From assembly GCA_001247695.2 (NCBI GenBank), contig LGRX02028683.1:17174-81173 (forward strand): a DNA stretch of 64,000 nucleotides, in the 5' to 3' direction. Source of the stretch: Cymbomonas tetramitiformis. Lineage: Eukaryota > Chlorophyta > Pyramimonadophyceae > Pyramimonadales > Pyramimonadaceae. The translations under genes were made by a program, and so were the position numbers. Numbering within the stretch: the stretch's first letter is position 1; each line of letters starts with the position of its first letter. Shown here in pieces: positions 51,701-59,907 of this stretch. The notes beneath the pieces are model-generated. The model worked only from the letters and a program-made list of their open reading frames with translations. It searched no databases and was not told the origin of the DNA.

Positions 51701-54230
51701 GCGCATGGAGTGCTTCCTCGACTTCCATTATCGTCTGAATGCCGACCCCTTGTTGTCGCATCATGTTCTCCACTTGCTCCCTTGTGTAGTCCCTTACCAT
51801 TCCCCTCATGAAGGCATCCGCTGCACATGTTTCTCTAACTTGTTCTTTTTGTGCTTCAGTCTTTGTTACCCGAACGTCCTCTATCAGCTCTACCTCCCCT
51901 GTGTCCTGTTCCGTGTGCAGCGTATTCTCCCTCATAATGGCCGCTCTTACCATTGGTCTAAATTTGTCTCTGCACCTGTTTGCTATTTCCGTGGTATGCA
52001 GCACAACACTGCTACTGGTCTGGAGCGTATTTGTGTACACATGCTGTACCCACGTTCCGTTTCGTTCCCGTAGCCATTGTTGCCACAATTCCGCAATGTA
52101 TATTACCCAGACACCGCAATTGTATGCGTCATATTGGTGCTTGTCGTACATTAGCGTGGCCCTGGCTTCTTGGCATCCCATCGCTTCCTTGTTATCTTTT
52201 GCCCATCCGCTTATTGTTGTTTGTAGTTCCTCCGTCATCCCCATTTGCCTCGAAGCGGTTTTCTTTCGCGTGTGCTTTTCTACGCCCATAGAGTCGTATA
52301 CATAGGCCTGCAGCGTGCGGTTATTCCCCGTGCCGCAGACTCCTATCATTAGTAGCAACCAGTGGCCGTTGCCTATTACGGGTATTTGTGTGCCGCCCCT
52401 GTTTGTGACTTTTCCTTTTATCATTTCTAGGAATCTTCCGTCGTTTCCCCTCAGTAGTCTTAGTATCTCCTGTATAGTTGTTGACCCCGGGGGGTTTTCC
52501 TCCAGTTTCTCAAGTGCGAGGTCCACTTGGTACATATTCAGCTTTCCATCCTCTGCAAATATCCCCTGCGTGACAGAGTTTCTAGGGTACTGCCCTTCCA
52601 TTCCCTTGGCCGGGTGTGTCCCTCCCCCAATATGGGAGGGCTGTTGTGGCGCTGTGGCGTCCTTCCCCTTATCCTTTTCCTTCACGGCCTCCCGCTGGCT
52701 GAGTCTCGTGCCAAGGGTTTCCTCGTGTGTTACTGCCGTGCTCTCTCCAATGGTATGTACCAATTCATTAGGGTGCCGTTGTGTAGCTTTTTGTTGTGGG
52801 GTTTTTATTACTTGTTGTGCCTTCCGCGTTTGTTCTGCCAGCATGCTTAGCGCATCTAGTGTCACGTGCATAGCCATCAGTTGGGCCCCTTCCATCTTTG
52901 CTATGCGGCGCATCTCGCCTGACATGCGGCGCATCTCTCCGTGTCTTCGCATCCACTTTTCTTGGTTTTTTCCCTCTGTCTCCTGCCTCACCGCCTGCCT
53001 GCTTCTCACCAGTTGTGGCCTGTCATATTTGGTGCGTTGTACCCACCTGCATGTTTTCCCCATCTCGTGTTCCCTCCAGTACCTCCTTCCTCGTTTGTGT
53101 GCATATGCATGCTCCCTTCGGTTCGCTCTTAGGTAATATGTGAAGCTCCTTCTGAAGCTCTCACTTTGTTCCCCCTCTTCCTCTGTGACGAGCCACCTGG
53201 GGCCCCTTGTGGGTTTTTGCGGTGTTGTTTCATGGTTTCTATTATCCTTCCTTCTTGGCAACTCTTCCCCACCCTTACTTATTTCAGCTCTCTGTAGGGT
53301 TGTCTTTGCTGTCGCCATGCGCTTCGTCTGTGTATCACGCTCAGCACGTTTCCTTGCCAGTGCCTTATTTCGCCCTGCTGCTTCCGTCCTCTTGTTAGTC
53401 TCCTTGCAACCTGTTGTCTGTGTATTTTGTATTGGCTTTTGGCCCAGTCTTTTTCGTCCCCTCATGTCACCTCTTGTCAGGACCGTGGTCATGGCGAAAA
53501 TTACAAGTATTACTTTATTTATCGCAGCTTTATCATGGGTACGGTCCGTCCTCTGCCAACTTTTTTCCCGTGAATCGTTTGCATTTCGCTCGTTCAGCCG
53601 CTTTTCATGCACTCTGCCCTTCGTGTCATTTTCCTTGTTACGCGTTACATACGCTTTCAGCCTCCTTACTCCCACCCTACTGCGGTTTTGGGCTCCGTTT
53701 TCGTCAGTATTTGGTTGTGTATGCCTATTGAGTGTCCCTTCAAAATATTTGTCCATTTGGGTCGTTTTTGCGAAAGTTCGTTTTTTAACGTAGAGCTTCT
53801 GGAGCAATTCGCTAAATGCCCATTTTCGTCCGTTCACGCTCATTTTCATCCCACTTCTTTGTTTCACCATTTGTAGGTATTGTGTAAAATATTTCCGTCC
53901 AATTTTGCCGTTATGTGCCCCTGTTCCTCCCTTTTCCTGTAGGTATGTCCCCTCCGGGTTAGGGTTTCCTCTCATTCTCCCGTATATTGACGTGTAAGTT
54001 ATTCCAATCGGCTCCTCATTCTTTATTGTACCTTGTGGGTCATTTTCATGTCCATTGTTCTTTGTGCGCCCCCTTTGTTCACATGTTCCTCCCTCCTTAT
54101 TGCCTCCTGTGTTACGCGTTACATACGACTGCAGCCCTCTCGTAGCCTCCTTACTGCATTTCTGAGCTCCGTTTTCCTCAATACTTGTTTGTGTACGTCC
54201 TTTGAGTGTCCCATTAAAATATCTGTCCAT
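42798..54230 (-). CDS. Element B polyprotein (3810 codons): C48-like protease, APE, RT, chromodomain-like, PCIF1-like methyltransferase, RNase H, CCHC, restriction-like endonuclease
   Basis: Residues 1-~250 are encoded by the 5' monomers (MDRYFNGTL and MDKYFEGTL start two repeats 158 codons apart). Next is a basic region with a predicted coiled-coil-like stretch at ~430-480. A C48-like protease has His 623 (GHW), Asp 646 (VYDSMG) and Cys 705 (NCGVW). A second, degenerate protease-like segment (~863-896) lacks these residues. The APE domain starts ~1141 (FLTWNIQGS, CGDLNATTG, RRNIDRMLAS, TSDHKM). RT spans ~1740-2000 (YIDFENAYGSV, QGDSMSPLLF, FVDD). A chromodomain-like segment is at ~2515-2560 (RILASRQYL, YETQW, STWSTEETI). 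The PCIF1-like domain is at ~2735-2890 (FASPLN, YYSQY, VFGAAG, YQFNPEY). RNase H is at ~3090-3230 (YTDGS, NRAEL, CTDS, GNEKADEVA), a cysteine/histidine finger near 3577, and the restriction-like endonuclease at ~3640-3760 (HFVDIV, LIEV, KYTKY). All RT and RNase H catalytic acids are present. The true start may be downstream of the monomers. Confidence 0.9.
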   Translation of the reverse strand: MDRYFNGTLKGRTQTSIEENGAQKCSKEATRGLQSYVTRNTGGNKEGGTCEQRGRTKNNGHENDPQGTIKNEEPIGITYTSIYGRMRGNPNPEGTYLQEKGGTGAHNGKIGRKYFTQYLQMVKQRSGMKMSVNGRKWAFSELLQKLYVKKRTFAKTTQMDKYFEGTLNRHTQPNTDENGAQNRSRVGVRRLKAYVTRNKENDTKGRVHEKRLNERNANDSREKSWQRTDRTHDKAAINKVILVIFAMTTVLTRGDMRGRKRLGQKPIQNTQTTGCKETNKRTEAAGRNKALARKRAERDTQTKRMATAKTTLQRAEISKGGEELPRRKDNRNHETTPQKPTRGPRWLVTEEEGEQSESFRRSFTYYLRANRREHAYAHKRGRRYWREHEMGKTCRWVQRTKYDRPQLVRSRQAVRQETEGKNQEKWMRRHGEMRRMSGEMRRIAKMEGAQLMAMHVTLDALSMLAEQTRKAQQVIKTPQQKATQRHPNELVHTIGESTAVTHEETLGTRLSQREAVKEKDKGKDATAPQQPSHIGGGTHPAKGMEGQYPRNSVTQGIFAEDGKLNMYQVDLALEKLEENPPGSTTIQEILRLLRGNDGRFLEMIKGKVTNRGGTQIPVIGNGHWLLLMIGVCGTGNNRTLQAYVYDSMGVEKHTRKKTASRQMGMTEELQTTISGWAKDNKEAMGCQEARATLMYDKHQYDAYNCGVWVIYIAELWQQWLRERNGTWVQHVYTNTLQTSSSVVLHTTEIANRCRDKFRPMVRAAIMRENTLHTEQDTGEVELIEDVRVTKTEAQKEQVRETCAADAFMRGMVRDYTREQVENMMRQQGVGIQTIMEVEEALHALQQETDALISETMKKMKTDGRTQIAIKDTGKWVMVMFTMTHRDMQAHVWIPAGGIEKQEELLIAIDVWALLREAYDLQQVHYSGLTIHSTPPEWEKFSQGEQAVRVAGSWKYWHVDGKPGQFKLGTRNTARAQGELRETRPVTGQTTGPTEEDTKRDEGRVDGSREPTMERQATGEAKEEKSTNLTDRLVQTTLQFCPESAEQANERLKEEERTVVRKKLRPPTSTKRNQPTDTPTKTNERDNEEAEGSPGDIGAPSQPDKANSEEAKGSPEARKFWGGGMPKTEDLDGEKMTDGQQHTITFLTWNIQGSRYSLYELEEQMDRWDIDVAVITETKTANDDIKRHFRDSQRSNVCTSVPGRGDAGEEHQTAGLAVVLRGEHAKPHNYTEVKVPHLQGVLTHTMLHFPGQKYIHLIGVYYPVEGKETAREEGYQEERTRSEARKGIREYVQMVTSASEGKEDETVLVCGDLNATTGEPRNSRDREWNKVLDATGLTDVGGSRETTLTWHSRRNIDRMLASMAEQKYYTQPTEMELTELHTSDHKMICTTQLDLKAWGTHRPAAQLQRRAKADRLRLPLTEKEGATLRQVLDTAYTREQQDELREAIGMIKRSTTKRHKRKAIDYAGEVVARILGTAKEEAVQNANLPKPAAPPEETHRLHLPKTLRKERDGHLRERNRCRLNISLWKRDIEARESVPEEIRKADFDNRTEEMREWEQWEREQKKIAAKEARKCITEHEANRKQKTRIKMREMYWNNIKHYHKKICRQEVENGSAPAATIQAIETRHGKLVVGHQKVAQAMGEHMAWSAPYKMREPERGLAEAPPWLDKKYKNYMQKDKCERPDQTKINLRVDEEAYRQAVRKMKTNKAAGPMGIQNEILKQMPDRFHEQLCELMQLMWENRHTPLPWKKGYFCFHHKQEDVTQQKNYRPIALLDCLFKLYTAVLTKMLADFCEINGMLSQAQEGSREKHNTMRQLTRITNAIEDANLSKQELHATYIDFENAYGSVDHEKLIATLRHLGVPTQLTEAIKDILGEEEGDSIQMRAKVGEQISEEVPIRRGILQGDSMSPLLFILYLEPLLRWLEVGNHGYRHKYVTDEELRGELRTSSGAFVDDLIILTRQMSGMEQQLKKLAAFGDWSGLRINKDKSKITGVEHGNRNIRESKHKGIKCGNQTLKVLKAGETYKYLGVLLNMLGTWKEEKTKSLRELKRRIAALLATPLTQKQKEYSLKSAVLGKFRYGLHLGIYTQGEIQQVENQLGAALKRIYGLPANGTPNELNTEEKAEYGLGLQSLQAIYAQEVYSGLAEAVQSEEDKGVQMGYGKRERNLRTRQRMSQVSRSTAGLMEQHFGERGYCSNRGKLRMGLQTHTNTMRKMNALNEYGVHVKGVGTHMQELAKETLPIMKQLQNARRVYTDAEMEGTLRTTKYLRRMDKEYRDPQEQPMTTGTEKLGTVNVIQDTKNEMATKEINFTKLLTLFRNYPDLKDLTTADGKKALPITALKATGGRVHDNKTVQKIAQGMLHLYPYICEAQPNNIKAPGDHWDHERNRKLKPEYVQRKTGELEKYTRSTKAMSEIRNWPTQIKALHEAGNSLRDIMQLMSMYPLANQKKHFEEAGVEWTEQEKEALGIGGVDHEWEEDDIMGEWTPQASAGEGLIQLDERKWAKQEDPMEAPDREGTHAPTRILASRQYLDNPADPDSKVIQYETQWTDSEGNVLSTWSTEETIRKHIPEHNPTGNRRWEELVEEWEGTKQDERTKSGPVSEILAGKPRSEQRYWKEVTHLTITTGETNPDQDIKQTLNTKNRQLRTEGDTTYCYEPNGGLIGTLSTAKVRELYNRYTREVGDGAVQCPTGEQLAKRLRLKLEHKIHVDTFEEEIAQLLIRYSSKAEMKHRKRNLQNHWTLPPEMMEAVQAATGARTEVFASPLNVHKNTTTYYSQYPRDSVFGAAGSAWEAQWGQLGAYQFNPEYTAEDLHRALKMAINATKTAKPVLGVGIYPTYAKSPYRKLLNKHMGYRVHELLEVKEGQFTFLPPDHWMQDNLQKPKQCNWNMRILVVANAAGWRKFCPNAVRTHDIFSKALLRCPQSKVRTVGRACYIHRPLTLRDTDRQPRSITEWEKDCVIDPSPWTSHELPVLRALPEEQVENHVEEIIDRWMEDRGREGEPRGGDRGPRPSTMDVLGANTTWSREEISRDALRRWALQFANPKAEEGDMEGDQWSQWERGETEEVEPQPESQWDSNGKGYPEPDRRFNRNEMVYTDGSQRKVKRENGEQEEATAAGVWDPRGGQNAEYMQRWQGHCQTVNRAELTAIYMALMLEANTGTTEVNICTDSLTSLYQIQNMKRRPHALEKHVHRDILWKIMKQIQTLNGEGTKVALYKVKAHVGIHGNEKADEVARKACVEGEYGFNHDNTDTVKLLAICEATGRQLEGHQAVLNHVTKRVREAKMTGKTNIIQRLKRKLETGPEEWETKRQRIDRMEAEKARRNGELEEPGAEEGTEEDTWPEELDMQTQEEEIEILRMEQEEETLIEAQGVWATPQEGDGNMPLTTGKEAGMHEQEEDRWREEEETRLRQEEGVTIVRGPPQGAGEPLDAQQHAELRETRGTGPPETRDINMETQQEEEEELAAMAQQQEEAQEELVTMQEMVQQQAVAQREARLAGEWRRASMGKIKVAVQETPEKYMQHLKGDTAMHKLSNEYWKKGNEYLNEHDVTVLLRCRANKLPAGPYKKWRRGMRTQKCKCCGMPGQVNAGGFIRTAHVLGGCTEREIRNMVISRSDETTKMIAMGMNKGRKGGCIIRTHAGKKGSGMNTGRPIEDFLLTRGQCRMDGRNHPAPEHGKDTIPHFVDIVMLEGTEKGNKQPGYTHQRAMADAGHIHLIEVTYTDEMSWEEALKTKYTKYAPLVKLLELYGYKVTLHVMVFGNTGTIYEHTEKILTKHLGFDKQEALHLLRKIHDLATGYAVSLNRLYRKKVDTEPD
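53290..54230 (-). repeat. Two 474-bp 5' monomers of element B
   Basis: The segment encoding MDRYFNGTLKGRTQ..SYVTRN is repeated 474 bp later as MDKYFEGTLNRHTQ..AYVTRN, in frame with the polyprotein. The ACGTAGAG core at 53788 and the GTAAAATATTT block at 53884 match the array at 1-1990. Confidence 0.8.
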
Positions 54231-54241
54231 TCTCTATCAAA

Positions 54242-56525
54242 CCATTTTTCACATAACATAATGATTGAATAACATCCTCCATCACCATCTGATTGGTTTG
54301 ATACATCTCTTTTTACGAAGGGGAGGAAGAGTATAGATTCATTCATTTTTTATACAGCTGCCACAAATTGATTTACATCATTGTGATTTGCTTGGAAAAT
54401 TAAAAATTTTATCAAAAGTTCCAGCATCTGTGTATAGCAGCCATTAAGTTGATGACACGGTACATCATGCCGATTGAAACATCAAATGAAGTCTTATTTG
54501 ACTTACTAACACATGAAGTTCATTACGAGGAAATCATAGATACATATTTCTCCGGCTCTATCATTTTTATGAAGGGCACTGACATGGGAGAACGATGGTT
54601 TTTCAAAGGTGAATAAGCTATATTGTAAGCTTACGACCATCACTTTGACGTCAACAGCCTGAGATGCTGATTGTCGAAATTCAAGAGTTGAAGGATTCGA
54701 TGAATCAACCTTGAAACATGTGTTTTGATTGATAAATTGTTGATCCATGGTTTCTCCCCAAATCTAGAGAAGCTGGCACACAAGTTGTTGCCAATGTCTT
54801 TAGGAAAGCATCTGAGCAAAGGATTGCTAGTTGTGCCATCAGGCATCGAATTCCATAACAGCAAAGCCGAGTGAGTAAATCCGCCACTCTAGCTATTTGC
54901 CCGTCATTCCTTCCAGGTTCATGACAAGAGACAATTCATCAAAGTCATACACCAATGCATAAGTCACATGCATGGTTGCACAGTTTGTATCCGAATGCCA
55001 TTCCATCAAGGTTAAGCATCTTGACAGTAACACTGGCCAACCAAAAGCCTTCCTGTCTTCGGATATCTTGAGCATTCTCATTTCCAACTCTTTGGACTAG
55101 GAAGCATCATGACTGTGCCTCGCCAGGACGCTAATCCTCAAAGCCGCACACTTGAGGCGAGCCTTATGAGACAGTGACCTTTGGCTTGTGGGGCGTCAAC
55201 CCCCTTATCAAATCCTGAACACTTGTTAACACCTGGATAAATTTATCATGATGCAACTTAAGTGGGATTATAAGTTCCACATATAATCATATTGTCTACG
55301 TATGCTGAAGGCATAACTGCCGCATATGGTTACAATAGGTCGCAGCTTCTATAACATTGTGGCTTCTAAGTCAAAAGCTGATAGCCGATGACTTTTGCCA
55401 ATAATTGCCGACCAAATAATAATCAGACCGTGGAAACATGTACCCAAGAGGTTTTCGTCCATCGGTCACATATATATATCAGGGCTGCATCCCAAGAATT
55501 GCAATGGGCTGCAACCCGAGAACTGCAGGGTTATATCCCTAACATTTTTTACCCTGCATCAAATTGATATGACAGGAGCAGGAATTGATCCTTCCTTGCT
55601 AAGGTGTAGTGAGCCTTGTATAAATCATACCCTTACACAGATACGCATATGCGGGTACCAATATCTGTGAAAAACTGCTAATGCTACCTTTGCCAAAACC
55701 GTGATTTGTCATCGGATTCTTGGCCAGTCATCCGAGCTACCGGAGATATCGACTGAGGTAGACGGAGTTGTGATCCTAAGTTGTGCTTGACAAACATAAC
55801 TAAAGAAATTTCACATTAGTACGTGGCGAATCCATTCTCACTCATCGCGATAGATGTTCGTCAAAGCGCGCGTACCGGACCAAATATTGAGGAGTTGAGC
55901 AGACCGGGTAAAGGATTATACGTCCAATCCCGTTAAGCAGGGCCACTCCGTTTGCATTAAAAACAAGCCCCAAAAATCGGGCTCCCCGTTGCCGCCTGTG
56001 AACCTCCATAGTAGCTTCAGGAGGGGAGGAAGGGTTGGGTGCACTATATATAACTGTGGAAACATGTACCCAAGGGTTTTCGTCGATCAGTCATATATAT
56101 AAGGCCGAGAATCGTGCGATTATAAATCGTTAAATCGTGGGATCATCGTTCGCAAAGAACGACGGCTAGCGCAAATAATCCGTAACGTAGACTTCGGATG
56201 CTTTGAATCGTCTAGCACATACATGATAACGTGTGGATCAATCAGTAATCCAGCGTAGGATTGTATCGCGAAAACGCTCTTCATTGAACCTTGGAACGTC
56301 ACTCAACGATACGATTTCCGGAAAGGTGGGCTACATCCTAAGGACTGTATGGCTAAATGCCTAAGGTGAGGGACTAAAGTGGACTCAGTTCCCCCCAATA
56401 ACCTAAAAACACCATGAGGGACGCCTCAAATCGGTGTAAGAAGACTGGTACCAGCAAGAAGCGACAACAACAAAGACATCAAAGACATATACAAAGGTAT
56501 GCCCGTTGTGAGGTCACAACTCTCT
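54242..56525 (+). other. Non-coding internal region of gypsy #2, right part
   Basis: No supportable ORF. It contains GGGCTGCAACCC dyads at 55484-55530, two copies of a GGAAACATGTACCCAAG..TTTTCGTC segment (about 55432 and 56057), and the TATATAAGG..TAATCCGTA segment (56098-56192) shared with 12360-12470. Confidence 0.55.
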
Positions 56526-56539
56526 TAAGAGGGGAGATC
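56526..56539 (+). promoter_or_regulatory. Polypurine tract of gypsy #2
   Basis: AAGAGGGGAGATC abuts the 3' LTR start (TGTCAGGG at 56540), the expected position for plus-strand priming. Confidence 0.65.
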
Positions 56540-57169
56540 TGTCAGGGTTATGACCGATGATATATGTGTCATACATGTCATACGTGTCATACCTGTCATA
56601 CATGTCATACCATGTCATGTCATGTCATGTCATATATTATTATGACAGTCGGTCATGTCATATATTATCATGACAGTCGACAGTATGGTCGATCATGACT
56701 GTACAGGTCGAGTCGCGTCATACATTTATGACAGTGGTCAGTACGGTCGACGATGACTGTACATGTCGCCAGATGATTATGTCATATCATCAGGCATCCC
56801 TGTCATCGAGAGTTCGTATGATTGGACTCGAAGATGGCAAAGTAAAGATACATCTTGGAAACAAACCAAGAACCATCTTTAGCTTTCAGCATGCGCAGAA
56901 CTCGCATGTGCAGCATGAACGAACTAGTCGTTACTACCATGCTGGTCGTTCAACCTACGTCTCGGGTTCACAACCCAATGGCGGTACCATCTAAGATGAT
57001 GGGTGACGTAGGTATAAAAGTGAGGAAGCGTTGTGCTTCAGCAGATCTTCTTACAGAGACTGCACTCACAAACCCGCTCATCCGTACACTCGCATTGCTG
57101 TCCAACTTTGCAGTGTTTCTTTTGTATATTGATAATATATTCACGGCGCTTGTATCTACAGCCGTATCA
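56540..57169 (+). repeat. 3' LTR of gypsy #2 (630 bp)
   Basis: It has the same length and ends as the 5' LTR. It is followed by GTAAT, the target duplication, and then element E sequence resumes. Confidence 0.92.
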
Positions 57170-57288
57170 GTAATTCTGATGGCACAACGCCTAGCTGTTG
57201 CCATGTTTGGCTAAGTTTTGACACAGAGATGGGGTGGGCGCCCCCTTAGGCAGTAGTTCGTCTTTTCGCGGTATGGCCTTCTTTTGAA

Positions 57289-59724
57289 GTGGAGATCAGT
57301 TTTACGGAACATTTTTCGGCAGCAGTATCGTCGCTCGCTATGGCTTCTTCTTACGTTTCACCTGGCCGGTGGAGAGGACATTCCGCGTATTGTGGCTCGC
57401 AACCACTTTTAGCCAATCGGCTCATGACCTGTTTGATGTTCTTCTTGTTGCTGAGGCTTCTGCAGGGATTGGCCGCTGCATTTTCTGATCTTTCTACTGC
57501 CGCCACGCTAGCCCACGCTACCCATCTCACCGTCAATTTCATCATGGAGACACCGCAAAGACCACGTACGCGCGCTAGGGCGCGTAAATTAGCAACGATT
57601 TTCGATGATGTTGGAGCGTTGCATGCAGCCACGCCCACGACTCCGCACTTGGATTCGGCTGCGTCGGAGGCCTCGACTGCGGCTGCCACTCTTGTCCATC
57701 GGCTGCGCAGAGATTCATTCGACGTTCAGAGTTCAAAAACCGCGGCAACGAAGGTGTTAGGCGACAAAGCAGCAAAATTCCGTGGGGACGAAACATCGGC
57801 TTCGGACATTTTTTCTCAATTGGTGTCCGAACTCCAGCAGCTCTTCACACTGCAGTCGCCGGCATTCGCACCCCTGTTTGAACTGACTGCTGCTGACACC
57901 CCTGTTCTGCCTGCTGCAAATGAACTGCTGTACTCTGTGCTGCTGCTGCTGACTGCGCCAGGGTCTCCTGCCCGTAATTGGGTAGAGGCTTCTGGTGCGG
58001 ATGTTCCTGCTGATGGCAAACGCGCCACCCTGGAGGTGGTGCGTATGCTTGCTGACGCGTCGACTCCGTTCGACGCTCTGACTGAACTGCTTGACGTGAA
58101 GATTTCTGACGAGAGTGACCCTGATGCGGGGATTCGCCTTTTCAACAGCTGTCTTCGGGATGCGCAGCGTCTGACGACGCTGCCCGAAGACGCTGTTAAA
58201 AGGCAATTCCTCTCTGCCCTGTCTGGACCGGCTTACGCCACGCTGGTTGACTCGTTTGCTCGAGCTGACCAGCGTGCGGCTGTGAGTCTGCTCACCTTGC
58301 AGGCGCGCGTGCGCGAGCAGTACCGCTGCGGGCGGCTCTCGGGCAAGCGCACTGCGGGGCGGCCCATGTCTGTTGCATCTTGCACCACTGACACTGGCCT
58401 GGCTTCGGCCATTGATCGGCTCAGTGCTCAGTTGGTCAAGTTGCAGCGGGATGTGGATTCCCTTAAGAAGGGTGGCTCCAAGCCCCCTGGGAAACACACT
58501 CCGCGCAACTTCCACCGACCTGGAGTGCAACCGCTTGCTCACTCCGCCTCTCCGGAGGTGGCTTTTGACAAGCGGTCTGGCACCTTTGTCCCAGCGTGCA
58601 GGCACGAGAAGTGCCGCGCCGTTGGGTCGAAGCATTGGCTGAGTGAGTGTCCTCACAAGGACACTCACCCCTTGTCCATTTCGGCATCTTACTGCCAAGC
58701 CGTCGAGTCTTATGACTCCGACGTGCTTGCCCTTCGTTTTCAGCGGTACTATGACGCTGGGGATGAAGGGTCCATGGAGCACTTGTGTGCTCTCGTGGGG
58801 CAACCTGAAATCTGTGAGCTGTCTGCGCATTCCTTTGCTCCAGAGCCTACGGCTCTGCAGCAGTTCAAGGATGCTGCTGCCTCTGCTGAGTCCGCACCTG
58901 ATGAGCACCTTTCCATTGGCCGTGTTGCATTTGCTGAGGTCAGCGGTCCGCTTGCTGGTGGTGTCGCTGAGCCGACCGCCAGCAAGCGGCTGCTGCCGAA
59001 GGCCTCTGCACCCGTGCATGGTAAGCCGATTGACTTGCGTGAGGTCAGCCGTGCCGCCTTCGTGCCGCCGTCTGCCTCTCTGGCTCTCGGCCCGATGGCT
59101 CCTGCTGACAACTCTTTCAAAACATTCAACACTGTCCACCCTGACTGGCTTGACATTGACCCTGAGCCTGTTGAGGTGTGTGACTCCGATGATGATGGAG
59201 AGGGCTCGGACTGCCCTCCTGGTGTCTGCCTGACTGAAATTGAGGGGGGTGCACCGCCGGCGGCTGCGGCATTTCGGCGGTTCGGAGTCCCCAAAGGCTC
59301 TAGGCCATTTGGCATCGGAGAATTTACACTCACTCTTTTCATGGTGGCTACATTTCTCTTCAGTGCTACGGCGATGCCGACCCTCGTGGTCGGCGGTGGT
59401 GTCAGGGGCCTGGTTGAGCCCGGAGCCACTTACGGCTACGATTCACTACGGTCTCATGAAGCACTACTGGATTCTCTTTGCCCGCCTGTGGTTACTGCTG
59501 GTCCGTCATTGGCACCGCAGGATGTAACGAAATTCTTTTCTCAATCGACCTCAGCGGCTTTGCATTCTAGTGATTTTGCCACTCCACTCTGGGATCCGCC
59601 TGACCCACTTGGGTCTGGTGGTGTCAACACTTATGATGTTTCATCTCAACTTACTTCGGATGTTTTCCTGCCTTGGAATCCGTCTGCTGAACTCGGCTCT
59701 GCCGACCAGCTTTGCAGTGGCTAG
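57289..59724 (+). CDS. Gag-like protein of element E (811 codons)
   Basis: The sole ORF of the short-LTR element. The N-terminal third is rich in Ala, Ser and Thr. Residues ~165-370 are helical and resemble a retrotransposon capsid in composition. A zinc-knuckle variant CRHEKCRAVGSKHWLSEC (C-X4-C-X6-H-X4-C) follows at about residue 437, after a Lys/Pro-rich linker. An acidic stretch (CDSDDDGEGSDC) is near residue 634, and a hydrophobic segment (TLFMVATFLFSATAMPTLVV) near 683-705 could be membrane-inserted; another is near residues 46-65. It has no protease or polymerase motif. The first Met is used by default and the start is uncertain. A role as a particle or RNA-binding protein is inferred from position between LTRs plus the knuckle. 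Confidence 0.6.
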   Translation: MEISFTEHFSAAVSSLAMASSYVSPGRWRGHSAYCGSQPLLANRLMTCLMFFLLLRLLQGLAAAFSDLSTAATLAHATHLTVNFIMETPQRPRTRARARKLATIFDDVGALHAATPTTPHLDSAASEASTAAATLVHRLRRDSFDVQSSKTAATKVLGDKAAKFRGDETSASDIFSQLVSELQQLFTLQSPAFAPLFELTAADTPVLPAANELLYSVLLLLTAPGSPARNWVEASGADVPADGKRATLEVVRMLADASTPFDALTELLDVKISDESDPDAGIRLFNSCLRDAQRLTTLPEDAVKRQFLSALSGPAYATLVDSFARADQRAAVSLLTLQARVREQYRCGRLSGKRTAGRPMSVASCTTDTGLASAIDRLSAQLVKLQRDVDSLKKGGSKPPGKHTPRNFHRPGVQPLAHSASPEVAFDKRSGTFVPACRHEKCRAVGSKHWLSECPHKDTHPLSISASYCQAVESYDSDVLALRFQRYYDAGDEGSMEHLCALVGQPEICELSAHSFAPEPTALQQFKDAAASAESAPDEHLSIGRVAFAEVSGPLAGGVAEPTASKRLLPKASAPVHGKPIDLREVSRAAFVPPSASLALGPMAPADNSFKTFNTVHPDWLDIDPEPVEVCDSDDDGEGSDCPPGVCLTEIEGGAPPAAAAFRRFGVPKGSRPFGIGEFTLTLFMVATFLFSATAMPTLVVGGGVRGLVEPGATYGYDSLRSHEALLDSLCPPVVTAGPSLAPQDVTKFFSQSTSAALHSSDFATPLWDPPDPLGSGGVNTYDVSSQLTSDVFLPWNPSAELGSADQLCSG

Positions 59725-59907
59725 AGTCTGCTTATTTCAAATCCTGGTGGTGTGATTAGCCTTAGCCGCAGTGGTGGGTTGTGCCGGGACAAGTCCCCGG
59801 GCACCCAGCTTGAAGTATATCTGTTTCCAGTAAAGTGCTGTTTGTTATCTGTTTAGTTAGCTCCGCTTGCCTAGCCCTATTGGCTACAGTCACAGCTCCG
59901 GGTGGTG

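Larger units (their letters stand above)
42716..54230 (-). mobile_element. Dualen-like non-LTR retrotransposon B (about 11.5 kb, apparently intact ORF)
   Basis: ATTCTCTATCAAA at 42703-42715 and 54229-54241 flanks the element; the right edge is ambiguous by a few shared bases. It lies on the minus strand in the internal region of gypsy #2. The 3' end has a stem-loop and TTTTC tail. The 5' end consists of just under two 474-bp monomers homologous to those at 1-1990, so it may be slightly 5'-truncated within a monomer. A single frame of 3810 codons spans it. Domain order resembles element A, except that the protease between RT and the chromodomain-like segment is absent. Confidence 0.9.
35367..57169 (+). 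mobile_element. Ty3/gypsy-family retrotransposon #2, non-coding, host of element B
   Basis: Target duplication GTAAT is at 35362-35366 and 57170-57174. The two 630-bp LTRs are almost identical. A PBS-like TGGTATTCTA starts at 35998, and a purine-rich tract (AAGAGGGGAGATC) directly precedes the 3' LTR. Without element B the internal region is about 9 kb and has no gag or pol frame, so this is a large non-autonomous derivative relying on family members such as #1 for proteins. Its leader is homologous to that of #1. Confidence 0.85.

Noticed and set aside
43517..53800. Long plus-strand ORFs opposite element B (for example 43517-44422 and 52315-53136)
   Set aside because: They are antisense shadows of the 3810-codon minus-strand frame; their Leu/Pro/Ser-rich translations have no motifs.
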